Below, one piece after another: positions 26,038 to 34,572 of a stretch of 54,951 bases of DNA. The notes under the pieces are model-generated. The model was not told the origin of the DNA. It ran no database searches and saw only the letters and a list, made by a program, of their open reading frames with translations. A program made the position numbers and the translations under genes. The DNA is taken from NCBI GenBank assembly GCA_903837605.1, contig CAILVF010000008.1:1-54951 (forward strand). The letters are read 5' to 3'. Source of the DNA: an uncultured Bacteroidales bacterium. Lineage in GTDB: Bacteria; Bacteroidota; Bacteroidia; Bacteroidales; FEN-979. Position 1 is the first letter of the stretch. Every line of letters starts with the position of its first letter.

Positions 26038-26181
26038 AGCAATTTACCAGGAGAATAAAGACCAAAAAATGGCTTCCCATATCCAAATTATCAAAGCCGG
26101 AATTTCCCCAGTTCAATGGTATATTCAACAAGCTAAATCCTTCCACAAAACGGTGTCTTTCATTTTATTATAATTCATAAA

Positions 26182-26240
26182 AATACTCGACGTCGAGTAT
26201 GAAATCACTCACAATTCATGGATTTAAAGGAATATATTTG
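26182..26240 (+). promoter_or_regulatory. perfect palindrome and -7 box before the DUF4239 gene
   Basis: ATACTCGACGTCGAGTAT (26183-26200) is a perfect 18-bp palindrome with the same ATAC-arm spacing as the ATACC-N8-GGTAT operators. TATATTTG (26233-26240) lies one helical turn further downstream than the box spacing at those promoters. Confidence 0.5.
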
Positions 26241-26300
26241 TTCTGAGGCACATTAGCCAAGATCTACCAGCTTATCATTAACTGAAACTCCAGTATAGTA

Positions 26301-27071
26301 ATGAGTGTTTTTTTTGAAATAACCGGAATGTTTCTTCTCCCGCTTCTTGCTGTGCTGACAGCCATCTACCTGGGTCAGCTTTATGGAACTTTCATTGGCA
26401 GGAAATCACCGGAATTGCCAAAAAATGCTGTTGGTACCATCGTAAGCGCTGTATTAAGCCTGCTAACTTTCATGCTGGCATTTACATTTCAGATTGCAGC
26501 CAATCATTACGACACGCGCAAAACCTTAATTCTTGAAGAAGTATCAGATATCCGAACGACCTACCTTCGGACAGAATTATTGAAGGAACCTTTCCGTTCC
26601 GTTACCAAACAACTGCTGGTTGAATATGTTGATCTCTGGGTTGACCTTTCCAAAGATCCCTCAAAGATCGACGCTGCAATTTCCAGGTCTCAGCAAATAC
26701 TTGACATGCTTTGGAATCAGGTGAAAACAACACCTGTTACTGACCGGTGTTCGGTGGAGTTTGGACTCTATTCCACATCTATCACCAATCTTGTTGATGG
26801 TTTTAACAAACGGATTACATTATTTGTTGCGTCCCGGATACCTTTTGCTGTTCTTCTGGTTTTATACGCGGGTTCATTATTATCTATGATGGCGCTGGGG
26901 TATCAATTCGGGATTTCAGGGAAAGGAGGGTTTAAGATAAGTCTTGTACTTGCCATTATGTTTGCTATGGTCATTTTTTTAATTCTTGCACTTGATCATC
27001 CTGAGACAAGGTTGGTAAAGATTAACCAAAAACCTATAATAACCTTACAGAATCAACTGCATGGGAAATAG
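26301..27071 (+). CDS. DUF4239 inner-membrane protein
   Basis: A 256-residue protein with hydrophobic segments near residues 6-30, 45-68, 175-200 and 212-235. The central soluble segment has NHYDTRKTLILEEVSDIRTTYLRTELL, close to the DUF4239 family, which has a bestrophin-like topology. The function is not established. It stands alone on the plus strand between the regulator and the second sulfatase, with its own palindrome-bearing promoter. Confidence 0.75.
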   Translation: MSVFFEITGMFLLPLLAVLTAIYLGQLYGTFIGRKSPELPKNAVGTIVSAVLSLLTFMLAFTFQIAANHYDTRKTLILEEVSDIRTTYLRTELLKEPFRSVTKQLLVEYVDLWVDLSKDPSKIDAAISRSQQILDMLWNQVKTTPVTDRCSVEFGLYSTSITNLVDGFNKRITLFVASRIPFAVLLVLYAGSLLSMMALGYQFGISGKGGFKISLVLAIMFAMVIFLILALDHPETRLVKINQKPIITLQNQLHGK

Positions 27072-27096
27072 GGGAACAAGATTCCTGGCCTTGCAA

Positions 27097-29433
27097 TTAC
27101 TTTTTGACTTCTATGGTCACTTTACCTATCTTTCCGTTGAATTTGGATGTCGTTCCGTAATCGGCCACCGGGGTTCCTTCATCGACGCCCACATCAGCCA
27201 TGTCATCTCCTGAGAAAATGCTGGGTTCAGTTTTAGCAATCCTTGCCTCGGCAACTTTAACTCCATTTATCGAAACAGTTCCCGTTCCGCCTTTACCTGC
27301 CCCTCCACCGTCATATTTAAAATCATAAGCAAGGGTGTATTTGCCGGGTTTCAAAGGTTGTGAAGATATTGCCTGGAATTGTTCCAGGCCGAGATAGTTA
27401 TAGGTGAATACCGGTTTACCTTCCCTGAGATAGAAAGAAATCCCCCCGAACCGCCCGCCCTGGCATATTATCACTCCATTTGCATTGGCGGGGACCTCAA
27501 CATCTGCAGTAATCGTATAAGAAGTATTAAAAAGACTGATAAAAATATCGGATCCCATGCCTTTCATGCCCTCACCCAGGGTCATGGTTGTTTTACCCTG
27601 CATCATAGTTGGTCTGCCAACCGCAGCGGCATTGAACCTTTCAAACCCCCTGTCATCGATCGGCAGTACATGATATTTTTCAGCTTCTTTCATAAACATT
27701 TCCTGCATATTTTTCAGTTTCCCGGGATCTTTCGCCGCAAGGTCATTCGAAAGGCTGAAATCTTCCATGGTATTGTATAGCTCCCATTTATCTTCCTGCA
27801 ATACAGCATATGGTTTCGGGTTCCATGGGGCCTTGTGTATAGTCCGGGCAAGCCAGCCATCCTGGTACAACCCCCGATTACCCATCATTTCAAAATACTG
27901 AACAGAATGCTTTTCCCTTGCTGCAGCATCATTGAATGTGTAAAGCAGGCTTGTCCCTTCGATGGGAGCCTGGGGAATCCCATTTACAACTTTTGGGGCG
28001 GGTATCCTGGCAGCCTCGTAAACCGTTGGTGCAATGTCTATTACATGACCAAACTGGGAACGGATCTCTCCTTTTGCCTTTATTCCTTTTGGCCAACAGA
28101 TCACCATGCCATTACGGACGCCACCAAAGTCAGAGGCGACCTGCTTGGTCCAGGTAAAGGGGGCATCCATTGCTACTGCCCATCCTGCAGCGAAATGGGG
28201 ATAGGTACTCGGGGAACCCCATTCATCATAATGTTTCAGCATGTCGGGAAGCGTTTCCGTAACCTGGTTGAAATACGTCAACTCATTGAACATCCCGTTC
28301 ATCTGTCCTTCAGCACTTGCTCCATTGTCTCCCACGATGAAAATTATCATCGTATTTTCCAGGATGCCTAAATCCTTGAGTGCTTCGAAAAGCCTGCCTA
28401 TTTCATGGTCGGTATGTTCTGCAAATCCCGCATAAACCTCCATCTGCCGGGTAAAGAGTTTCTTTTCATCGGGAGAAAGGGATTCCCAGTTTTTAATATC
28501 AGAAGGTTTGGGTGCAAGCATTGTATTACCTGGAATGATACCAAGTTTTTTCTGGCGGGCAAAAGTCTCTTCACGAACCTTATCCCATCCTTCATCAAAT
28601 TTACCTTTATATTTATCGGCCCAGGCTTTAGGGACATGGTGAGGGGCATGGGTAGCCCCGGGAGCGAAATAAATGAAAAACGGTTTGTCGGGTGTAATTG
28701 CCTTTTGGAACCGGACCCAGGAAATTGCCTGGTTGGTCATATCGGTTGTAAAATGGTAATTTGAATCCCTGGGGACTTCGACCTGCGTTACGCCGTCGTA
28801 AACCAATGGAGCATATTGGTTAGTTTCACCACCAAGGAAGCCGTAGAATTTTTCAAAACCCGAGCGGGTAGGCCACCTGTCCTGTGGGCCTGAAGCCGAA
28901 AGCTCCCATGGCGGAACTTCGTGACATTTTCCGAACTGCGCAGTATTGTACCCGTTTTGTCGGAGCACTTCTGCCATTGGGGTGATGGACTGCGGCCGGA
29001 TAGCGGTATTCCCGGGGAAACAGGTTGCCATTTCTGTAATTGCCCCCATGTTGGCAGAATGGTGATTGTACCCGGTGAGCAGTGCCATTCTTGTAGGGGC
29101 GCTCAGCGCTGTCGTGTGAAAACGATTGTATATGAGCCCGCTTTGGGCAAGCTTATCAAGGGTGGGCATGTATACCGGCCCTCCGAATGTTTGAGATACG
29201 CCAAAACCCATATCATCAATTAATATGACCACTACGTTGGGTGCGCCTTCGGGCGCCTTTACGGTAAACCGTTTGGTCGGTGGCGTGGCTGTTCGGACAT
29301 CCAGTTCTTTGTATGTCGGAGGGCCTGGCTCCCTGATCGGGAGGACAGTCCTGTCCTGGGCTGCAAGATGCCCTGCAAATGCTGTCGGGACAAGCAATGA
29401 TAACCCGATGCTTTTTGTCATTCCTGGTTTCAT
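27097..29433 (-). CDS. serine-type sulfatase (arylsulfatase family S1), exported
   Basis: A 778-residue sulfatase with a signal peptide (residues 1-26, ending LAAQ); unlike its paralogue it shows no lipobox. Metal ligands are Asp73/Asp74 in ILIDDMGFG. The activation motif is ALSAPTRMALLTG, with Ser111 at the formylglycine position. Residue-for-residue similarity to the sulfatase at 19036-21402 is high throughout, including the C-terminal beta-domain ending in SKFNGKIGKVTIE. It has its own promoter with one copy of the palindrome (29561-29580), so the two sulfatases look coregulated but separately transcribed. Confidence 0.9.
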   Translation of the reverse strand: MKPGMTKSIGLSLLVPTAFAGHLAAQDRTVLPIREPGPPTYKELDVRTATPPTKRFTVKAPEGAPNVVVILIDDMGFGVSQTFGGPVYMPTLDKLAQSGLIYNRFHTTALSAPTRMALLTGYNHHSANMGAITEMATCFPGNTAIRPQSITPMAEVLRQNGYNTAQFGKCHEVPPWELSASGPQDRWPTRSGFEKFYGFLGGETNQYAPLVYDGVTQVEVPRDSNYHFTTDMTNQAISWVRFQKAITPDKPFFIYFAPGATHAPHHVPKAWADKYKGKFDEGWDKVREETFARQKKLGIIPGNTMLAPKPSDIKNWESLSPDEKKLFTRQMEVYAGFAEHTDHEIGRLFEALKDLGILENTMIIFIVGDNGASAEGQMNGMFNELTYFNQVTETLPDMLKHYDEWGSPSTYPHFAAGWAVAMDAPFTWTKQVASDFGGVRNGMVICWPKGIKAKGEIRSQFGHVIDIAPTVYEAARIPAPKVVNGIPQAPIEGTSLLYTFNDAAAREKHSVQYFEMMGNRGLYQDGWLARTIHKAPWNPKPYAVLQEDKWELYNTMEDFSLSNDLAAKDPGKLKNMQEMFMKEAEKYHVLPIDDRGFERFNAAAVGRPTMMQGKTTMTLGEGMKGMGSDIFISLFNTSYTITADVEVPANANGVIICQGGRFGGISFYLREGKPVFTYNYLGLEQFQAISSQPLKPGKYTLAYDFKYDGGGAGKGGTGTVSINGVKVAEARIAKTEPSIFSGDDMADVGVDEGTPVADYGTTSKFNGKIGKVTIEVKK

Positions 29434-29531
29434 AAACTTTATATTTTGCTTTGAATTTTAAATGGCCTTGCCATGAATCTGAATTTTAGCAATTTTGAAA
29501 TTAGCGCATCGCTAGTGTACCAAAGATATTG

Positions 29532-29580
29532 CAAATTTAGTTGCGCAGATTGAACTTGTACATACCTATCCTTGGGTATA
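29532..29580 (-). promoter_or_regulatory. promoter B with single palindromic operator, second sulfatase
   Basis: The minus-strand -7 box TAAATTTG is at 29532-29539. The palindrome CATACCTATCCTTGGGTATA (29561-29580) starts 21 nt away, exactly as at the other three promoters. No second copy exists at +32. The ATG is 99 nt below the box. Confidence 0.8.
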
Positions 29581-29867
29581 TTTTGTGTCACTGCTGGTAA
29601 GGGGTTAACGCTTGGATGCCAGATCAACGATAATATGCAGCTGACGGCAGCCTGCACATCCACAATCAATGATTCAGGGTCTGACGGTCTGAAAATGGAA
29701 TCTTTCCGCATCACTTTTATCTGCGGATGGCACGAATTAATTGAAGGAATGCGCAGGTTGAAAGGAAACGATTAGGATGAAGTCCTGGCTTTTCATTCCA
29801 GTTGCCGCCATTGTTGATGTATAGGACCAGGTGTTTTCCAGTAGACGCTTTCAATGATATTTACTTT

Positions 29868-30623
29868 CTAAAGGACTCCTTGTTCCATAAGATCATAAAT
29901 CACATCTGACAAGGTCATTTTCCCCGACTTTTTTAATATGTTTCTGCGGTGAGTGTATATGGTCTGAGGGCTGAGAAATACTTTTTCGGCGATCTGATAA
30001 CTGTTCAGACCTGCATGTATCAATTTGATAATTTCCAGTTCACGATTTGAGTATGGAATTCCCATCGCCAAAAGTTCTTCGTCGGGGTACCTGAAATTAG
30101 AGAGGTCATTTCCTGTATAAAAATGGTACCCGTTTTTCAGCTTCTTACACCAGTCAATGTTGGTATGAACTTTCATAAGAAAAACGGATTCATAGGGGAG
30201 CTTCCTGTAAAATACATACAATTGATTCAAGAAGTTTGTATAGGTTCCTTGTGCATTCTTCATCCTGAGGTTGCTCGACAACAAGGAATGTCCTTTTTGT
30301 GCCGAGTAAATAATGTGCGCCATTTTAAATAATCTGACCGTTCCATTACCGGCCCGCATTCCGTCATCAGGGTGTACATTCTGAACGAAAAAGTCGGGGT
30401 GGAGATTCTCCGGTTTTACACCCATCATTTGAACAGACCGTTTACTAACAAAAATGATTTCCATTTTCATCATTGCCCCGATAAATAAAAACTGGTTGTT
30501 TGTTTCCATCATGTCCTCCAGATCAACCATCAGCTGATCCTCTGGATCAATACCTTTAAACTCTACCGGGGCATATGTATCGAAAAATTTAATAAACAAA
30601 TCGTAGTTTGATTTTGCTTTCAT
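29868..30623 (-). CDS. PAS-like sensor/LuxR-family (GerE-type HTH) transcriptional regulator, paralogue
   Basis: A 251-residue paralogue of the regulator at 25270-26037. The PAS-like sensor (about residues 1-185) has FKGIDPEDQLMVDLEDMMET, SKRSVQMMGV and HPDDG. The GerE-type HTH (about 190-251) has SNRELEIIKLIHAGLNSYQ, then SPQTIYTHRRNILKKSGKM. It lies downstream of the second sulfatase's promoter region. A degenerate copy of the palindrome (30674-30693) overlaps its likely promoter, a position suited to autoregulation. Together with its paralogue it is a candidate binder of the ATACC-type operators. Confidence 0.85.
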   Translation of the reverse strand: MKAKSNYDLFIKFFDTYAPVEFKGIDPEDQLMVDLEDMMETNNQFLFIGAMMKMEIIFVSKRSVQMMGVKPENLHPDFFVQNVHPDDGMRAGNGTVRLFKMAHIIYSAQKGHSLLSSNLRMKNAQGTYTNFLNQLYVFYRKLPYESVFLMKVHTNIDWCKKLKNGYHFYTGNDLSNFRYPDEELLAMGIPYSNRELEIIKLIHAGLNSYQIAEKVFLSPQTIYTHRRNILKKSGKMTLSDVIYDLMEQGVL

Positions 30624-30659
30624 CAGGTCTAATTTGAATCAACTCATCACTGAAATATA

Positions 30660-30731
30660 CAAATATAACAAAAAATACCTAATATAGTGTATATTAAAAG
30701 TTTACTTTGACCTCCGTAATACTTATCTTTG
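30660..30731. promoter_or_regulatory. divergent promoter region with a degenerate operator
   Basis: The minus-strand TATATTTG (30660-30667) could drive the LuxR gene; the plus-strand TATCTTTG (30724-30731) could drive the lipoprotein gene. Between them AATACCTAATATAGTGTATA (30674-30693) keeps the left half-site of the palindrome, while the right half is decayed. Confidence 0.4.
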
Positions 30732-30870
30732 TTTAAGAACCCTTGAATTTAATTTCCGATTGAAAAAGTAAACATATTGGGTCAGGTTTTATCGAATGTT
30801 CGCGCTGAAAATAGTATCAGGCCCTTCTGCCCCTGACAATACTTCATCCTGGTTAAAACATTGAATAATC

Positions 30871-31941
30871 ATGAAAGACCGTAAGTTTTTGCTTATTCTT
30901 CTGATTCCACTGATTTTCATAGTTTCATGTAAAAGCGTAGGACCCGGAAGCCTGAACAGAGACCGTAATGATTACATCAATTCGTATTCAGATTCATGGA
31001 AAAAACAGCTGTTGCTTAACATTGTTAAAATAAGGTATGCCGATGCTCCCGTGATGATTGATATATCCTCCATCATCAGCCAGTACGAAATTTCAGGTCA
31101 GCTCAATGCCGGTAGTTCATTTGAAGCAAATGGAGTGGGATGGAACCCATCCCTTGGCGCACAGGCGACCATGACCGATCGTCCAACAATTTCCTTCGAA
31201 CCTGTTTCGGGTGCAAGATTTGCCATGAGCCTGATGGAACCTATTCCAACAACCGTTATCCTGAGCCTGGTTTACGCAGGTTATCCTATTGACCAGGTTT
31301 TCAAACTAACTGTTAATTCCATAAATGGTATTAAAAACAATTTTGGCGGAAGCGCACGCAGGCACGAAGCTTCTCCGGAATTTTTCCCTCTCCTGGATTG
31401 TTTTAAAAAACTTCAGGGAAAGGATGATATCGATATCTCTTCGAACAGGATCTCTGAAAATAAGGAGGAATTATTCATTGAGATTGGCGAACAGAAAGAT
31501 ACTGCGACAACTGAAACAATAAAAAAAATGAACCGGATTCTCGGCATTCCCGATTCTGTAAAAAGATTCAGGGTAGGAATCGGGATCAGAAAGAACGACA
31601 GTTTACAATTCGCAGTAATGACAAGGTCCATCCTCGAAATTCTTTCGGATATCGGAGCTTATATCCATGTACCGGAGGAACATATCCTGGCAAAAGAAGT
31701 CTTTGCGGAACCTGCTTTCACGATGCCCGACGGAACCCCGGTTCAGCCATTCGTCAATATTAACAGCAGCAAACAGCAACCGGTAAATGCATTCTCTTCA
31801 GTCTATTATAACGGATACTGGTTCTATATCGAGAAAGGAGATTACAGATCAAAAGGGATTTTCAGTTTCCTCCTCCTGATCAGTTCACTGGTACAGTCTG
31901 ATGAAAAAGCAACTCCGATAATTACAATTCCGACGAGATAA
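30871..31941 (+). CDS. uncharacterised lipoprotein
   Basis: A 356-residue protein with a lipoprotein signal peptide and lipobox FIVSC (Cys20). The mature part starts near RDRNDYINSYSDSWKKQLLL, then IVKIRYADAPVMIDISS, a pattern I have seen in unnamed lipoproteins of several Gram-negative phyla but cannot attach to a function. A central charged region (about 195-225) is followed by a beta-rich C-terminal part. It is monocistronic and divergent from the LuxR regulator. Probably outer-membrane anchored. Confidence 0.75.
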   Translation: MKDRKFLLILLIPLIFIVSCKSVGPGSLNRDRNDYINSYSDSWKKQLLLNIVKIRYADAPVMIDISSIISQYEISGQLNAGSSFEANGVGWNPSLGAQATMTDRPTISFEPVSGARFAMSLMEPIPTTVILSLVYAGYPIDQVFKLTVNSINGIKNNFGGSARRHEASPEFFPLLDCFKKLQGKDDIDISSNRISENKEELFIEIGEQKDTATTETIKKMNRILGIPDSVKRFRVGIGIRKNDSLQFAVMTRSILEILSDIGAYIHVPEEHILAKEVFAEPAFTMPDGTPVQPFVNINSSKQQPVNAFSSVYYNGYWFYIEKGDYRSKGIFSFLLLISSLVQSDEKATPIITIPTR

Positions 31942-31997
31942 GCCGGAATCAGCTTCGTGTGATCAATTGATGGAAATATCTGTTGAACTGATTGTGC

Positions 31998-33650
31998 TCA
32001 ACTCCCGTTGATCGTTCCTGAACCGCCTGTTGCATTCCACTTATCTTTCGGGACAATCTTAGGTTCCGGGGGATCACCCTCATAGGCTGGCACCATGATC
32101 TGTACGTTATTTTCATTAAAGACATCCAGTATGTTCTGATGCAATTGACTGTAATAGAAAAATATTTGTACAACATCATTGCAATAGGCATTGAGCTCAT
32201 ATTTGACACAAAACGAATCCAGGGAAGCTTTCCGTACAAAAGGAGGTGGCTGTTTCAACAGACCCTCTGTTCGGCCGGCGGCTTCTTTCAGCATGGCGTC
32301 AACCAGCCTCCAGGGTGTTTCGTAGCCAATTCCGAGGGTAGTGTGGAGGATCAAACCCAGGTCCTTGGCTCTTTTGCTGTAATTGATAATATTGCTGTTC
32401 AGAAGCTCGGAATTCGGTATAGATATCTCTTTATTTTTCGGCGAACGCAGGCGTGTAACCAGCAATTTCTGTTCTTCAACAAAGCCAATCTGATCATCTA
32501 CTTCAATTAAATCTCCTGCCTTGAATGCTGCCCGATAAGTCATCGAATACCCTGCAATGATGTTGGAAATAAAGGAAGATGATCCGAGCGACAACAAAAC
32601 CCCAAGAAACACCGAAATGCCTTTGAAAGCACTTGTCTCAGAACCCGGGATGTAGGGATAGGCAACCACAAGAGCGAATACGATAACAACCAGCCTGAGG
32701 ATCTTGTAGGTTGGCATTGCCCATTCGTCTTCAAATTTCGAAAGTCTTATTCCACCCTGATGGATGCTCGTAAAGAACAGTTTTATCAATTTCAGCAAAT
32801 AACGGGCCACCAGGTAGATGATAATGAGAAAGGCCAGGCTGGGTAAAAAATTGACAAAAGCTTTACCAATGGAAATCAAAGGATTCAGGAATAATCCCAG
32901 AGTATATGAGGCAAAACCCATGGTTACCGGGAACAGGCCGAGGATATACTGAAGAAAAGCGGCAACGATTAAAACGATCACCGCAATTTTGATCATTCTG
33001 AATGTAATGCTCACTACTTTCCAGAGGGAGGATGACCGGATTATCTTATATGATTTATTTTCCATTGCCTCAACCTTCGATTTGATCCGGGTCTCCACTA
33101 CCCTGTTTAACCGCCTTATCAACCACAGAATCAAAATCAGGCTTAACACCATCAGTACGGTAGCTGCAGATGCATACAGTATTTTTTTAAGTATTACCGG
33201 ACGGCTTCGCTCATGCCTGTATGAGTTTATGGCAGCACGGACCTGTTTTTGAATAATCCTGGAAAAAACTATCTGGTTGGTTCCTTCAGCTTTGGCGTCA
33301 AATTTGGTTACCGACATGATAAACATTTTCCCGGCATAAATATTCAGATAGTCTCCTTCTGTAAGGATCTTCACGGAATCTGCAGGGATTGACCGATCGG
33401 ATGCCGCCTTGCCGATCTGCCGGCTGATAAGGTCAGCGCGTTCTTCCGCAGGGAAAGAAGCAGTGCCCACAACAAAAAACCATAAATTGCCATCCAGTGA
33501 TACTGCTGCCACATCTTTCCTGTTTTCCGGCAAGTGATTTTCATCCTTTATCTCCTGCCCAAATGCAAGAAAAGGGAAAAACATTGCCATCAAGAGTGCC
33601 GAAAAAAGAATAAATCGGAAAGATTCCCTGAAAATGAAAGATTGTTTCAT
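31998..33650 (-). CDS. MscS-family mechanosensitive channel with an N-terminal periplasmic domain
   Basis: A 550-residue protein with an N-terminal signal/anchor (residues 10-32). A periplasmic domain (about 33-145) comes before several transmembrane segments (about 155-180, 215-240, 260-285, 310-330, 340-380). The MscS core includes a pore-lining segment rich in Gly/Ser/Ala (LGVLLSLGSSSFISNIIAG) and the beta domain AGDLIEVDDQIGFVEEQ. It would release solutes on hypo-osmotic shock. It lies 96 bp downstream of the PepSY-like gene on the same strand and may share its operator-bearing promoter. Confidence 0.88.
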   Translation of the reverse strand: MKQSFIFRESFRFILFSALLMAMFFPFLAFGQEIKDENHLPENRKDVAAVSLDGNLWFFVVGTASFPAEERADLISRQIGKAASDRSIPADSVKILTEGDYLNIYAGKMFIMSVTKFDAKAEGTNQIVFSRIIQKQVRAAINSYRHERSRPVILKKILYASAATVLMVLSLILILWLIRRLNRVVETRIKSKVEAMENKSYKIIRSSSLWKVVSITFRMIKIAVIVLIVAAFLQYILGLFPVTMGFASYTLGLFLNPLISIGKAFVNFLPSLAFLIIIYLVARYLLKLIKLFFTSIHQGGIRLSKFEDEWAMPTYKILRLVVIVFALVVAYPYIPGSETSAFKGISVFLGVLLSLGSSSFISNIIAGYSMTYRAAFKAGDLIEVDDQIGFVEEQKLLVTRLRSPKNKEISIPNSELLNSNIINYSKRAKDLGLILHTTLGIGYETPWRLVDAMLKEAAGRTEGLLKQPPPFVRKASLDSFCVKYELNAYCNDVVQIFFYYSQLHQNILDVFNENNVQIMVPAYEGDPPEPKIVPKDKWNATGGSGTINGS

Positions 33651-33746
33651 TTTGACGTAGCGTTTGATTTACCGTCTAATGATATTTACGGATATGATAA
33701 GCATTTTATCCTGCCGAATCAAAGGATCTGAGCTGCCACCGGCAAC

Positions 33747-34304
33747 TTATTTCTTTTTAGAAGTGTCAGCTGCCTTAGGTTCTTCCTTCTTTACAGGAAC
33801 AGAGTCGGCTTTCTTGGGCTGCACAATTGTTTTTACAGGTTCCATTTTCATGATGAAAGTACCTTCTTTATCAAAAAGGAGGGTTTGTGCATCATTGCCT
33901 TTCTGGATCATGACTTCAGTTGATTCTTCATACATATAAGCTTCTGAAATCTTTAATCCGCCGTTTTTCATATATTTCGTGATATCTTTATTGACATCCT
34001 TTGCAGCCATCGTCGTCCTGAGCTGCGAAGGCATTTTTGACTTTCTCGATTCAGTTTCCTTGTTCAGAAACTTTCCTTGATTATCAAATAAAAGCCATTC
34101 TGAAACGCCGTCCTTCTGAGCTTTCATTTCAAAGACGGCCGCATATTTCAACGCTTCCACAGCTTTGTAATCCTTGAAATTTTTCTTTATGTATTTTTCA
34201 ATATTGGAATTAAGATCTTTGACATTTAAAGTAGACTTTTCCTGGGCCTGTACCATTCCTGAAAACAGAAATGAAATGATGATTAATGTAAATGCTTTTT
34301 TCAT
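33747..34304 (-). CDS. exported PepSY-like protein
   Basis: A 185-residue protein with a signal peptide (residues 1-20, ending VQAQ). Two similar segments each hold a lysine-rich helix followed by a beta hairpin (VSEWLLFDNQGKFL and TEVMIQKGNDAQTLLFDKEGTFI), which suggests tandem PepSY-like repeats. A low-complexity tail KKEEPKAADTSKKK closes it. Probably periplasmic; ligand unknown. It is the first gene after promoter C with its double palindrome. Confidence 0.7.
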   Translation of the reverse strand: MKKAFTLIIISFLFSGMVQAQEKSTLNVKDLNSNIEKYIKKNFKDYKAVEALKYAAVFEMKAQKDGVSEWLLFDNQGKFLNKETESRKSKMPSQLRTTMAAKDVNKDITKYMKNGGLKISEAYMYEESTEVMIQKGNDAQTLLFDKEGTFIMKMEPVKTIVQPKKADSVPVKKEEPKAADTSKKK

Positions 34305-34381
34305 GGTTTTTGGTTAATTTAGGTTTGACATTATTTTTTCCGGTATAAATCACTTTATGATCAGATCATGTTAAGACAAGT

Positions 34382-34462
34382 CAAAGATACAGCCGGGCAG
34401 CGCCGGCCACAATACCTATTTCCGGGTATTCTTGCTCAAATACCTACCTATAACCGGGTATT
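34382..34462 (-). promoter_or_regulatory. promoter C with double palindromic operator, PepSY-like gene
   Basis: The minus-strand -7 box TATCTTTG is at 34382-34389. The proximal palindrome AATACCTATTTCCGGGTATT (34411-34430) begins 21 nt away, with the -33 TTG at its edge. The distal palindrome CCTACCTATAACCGGGTATT lies at 34443-34462, exactly 32 bp further. The 12-bp linker contains CTCAAATA. The ATG is 78 nt below the box. Confidence 0.85.
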
Positions 34463-34572
34463 TTTTTTTACAACTTAGATCTGAACAAAGAGTTAATTTC
34501 AGGCACCTGCCGATGATACAGTCGGGGGAGAGTAATAATTACGTGGTCTATCAGGCGTATTGGTCTTCAGTA

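Noticed and set aside
27379..28764. Several plus-strand open frames within the second sulfatase
   Set aside because: Antisense shadows of a conserved sulfatase; the same shadow frames recur in the first sulfatase, as expected from paralogy.
29593..29612. Possible second palindrome 32 bp outside site B
   Set aside because: The sequence (GCTGGTAAGGGGTTAACGCT) lacks both half-sites; promoter B has a single operator.
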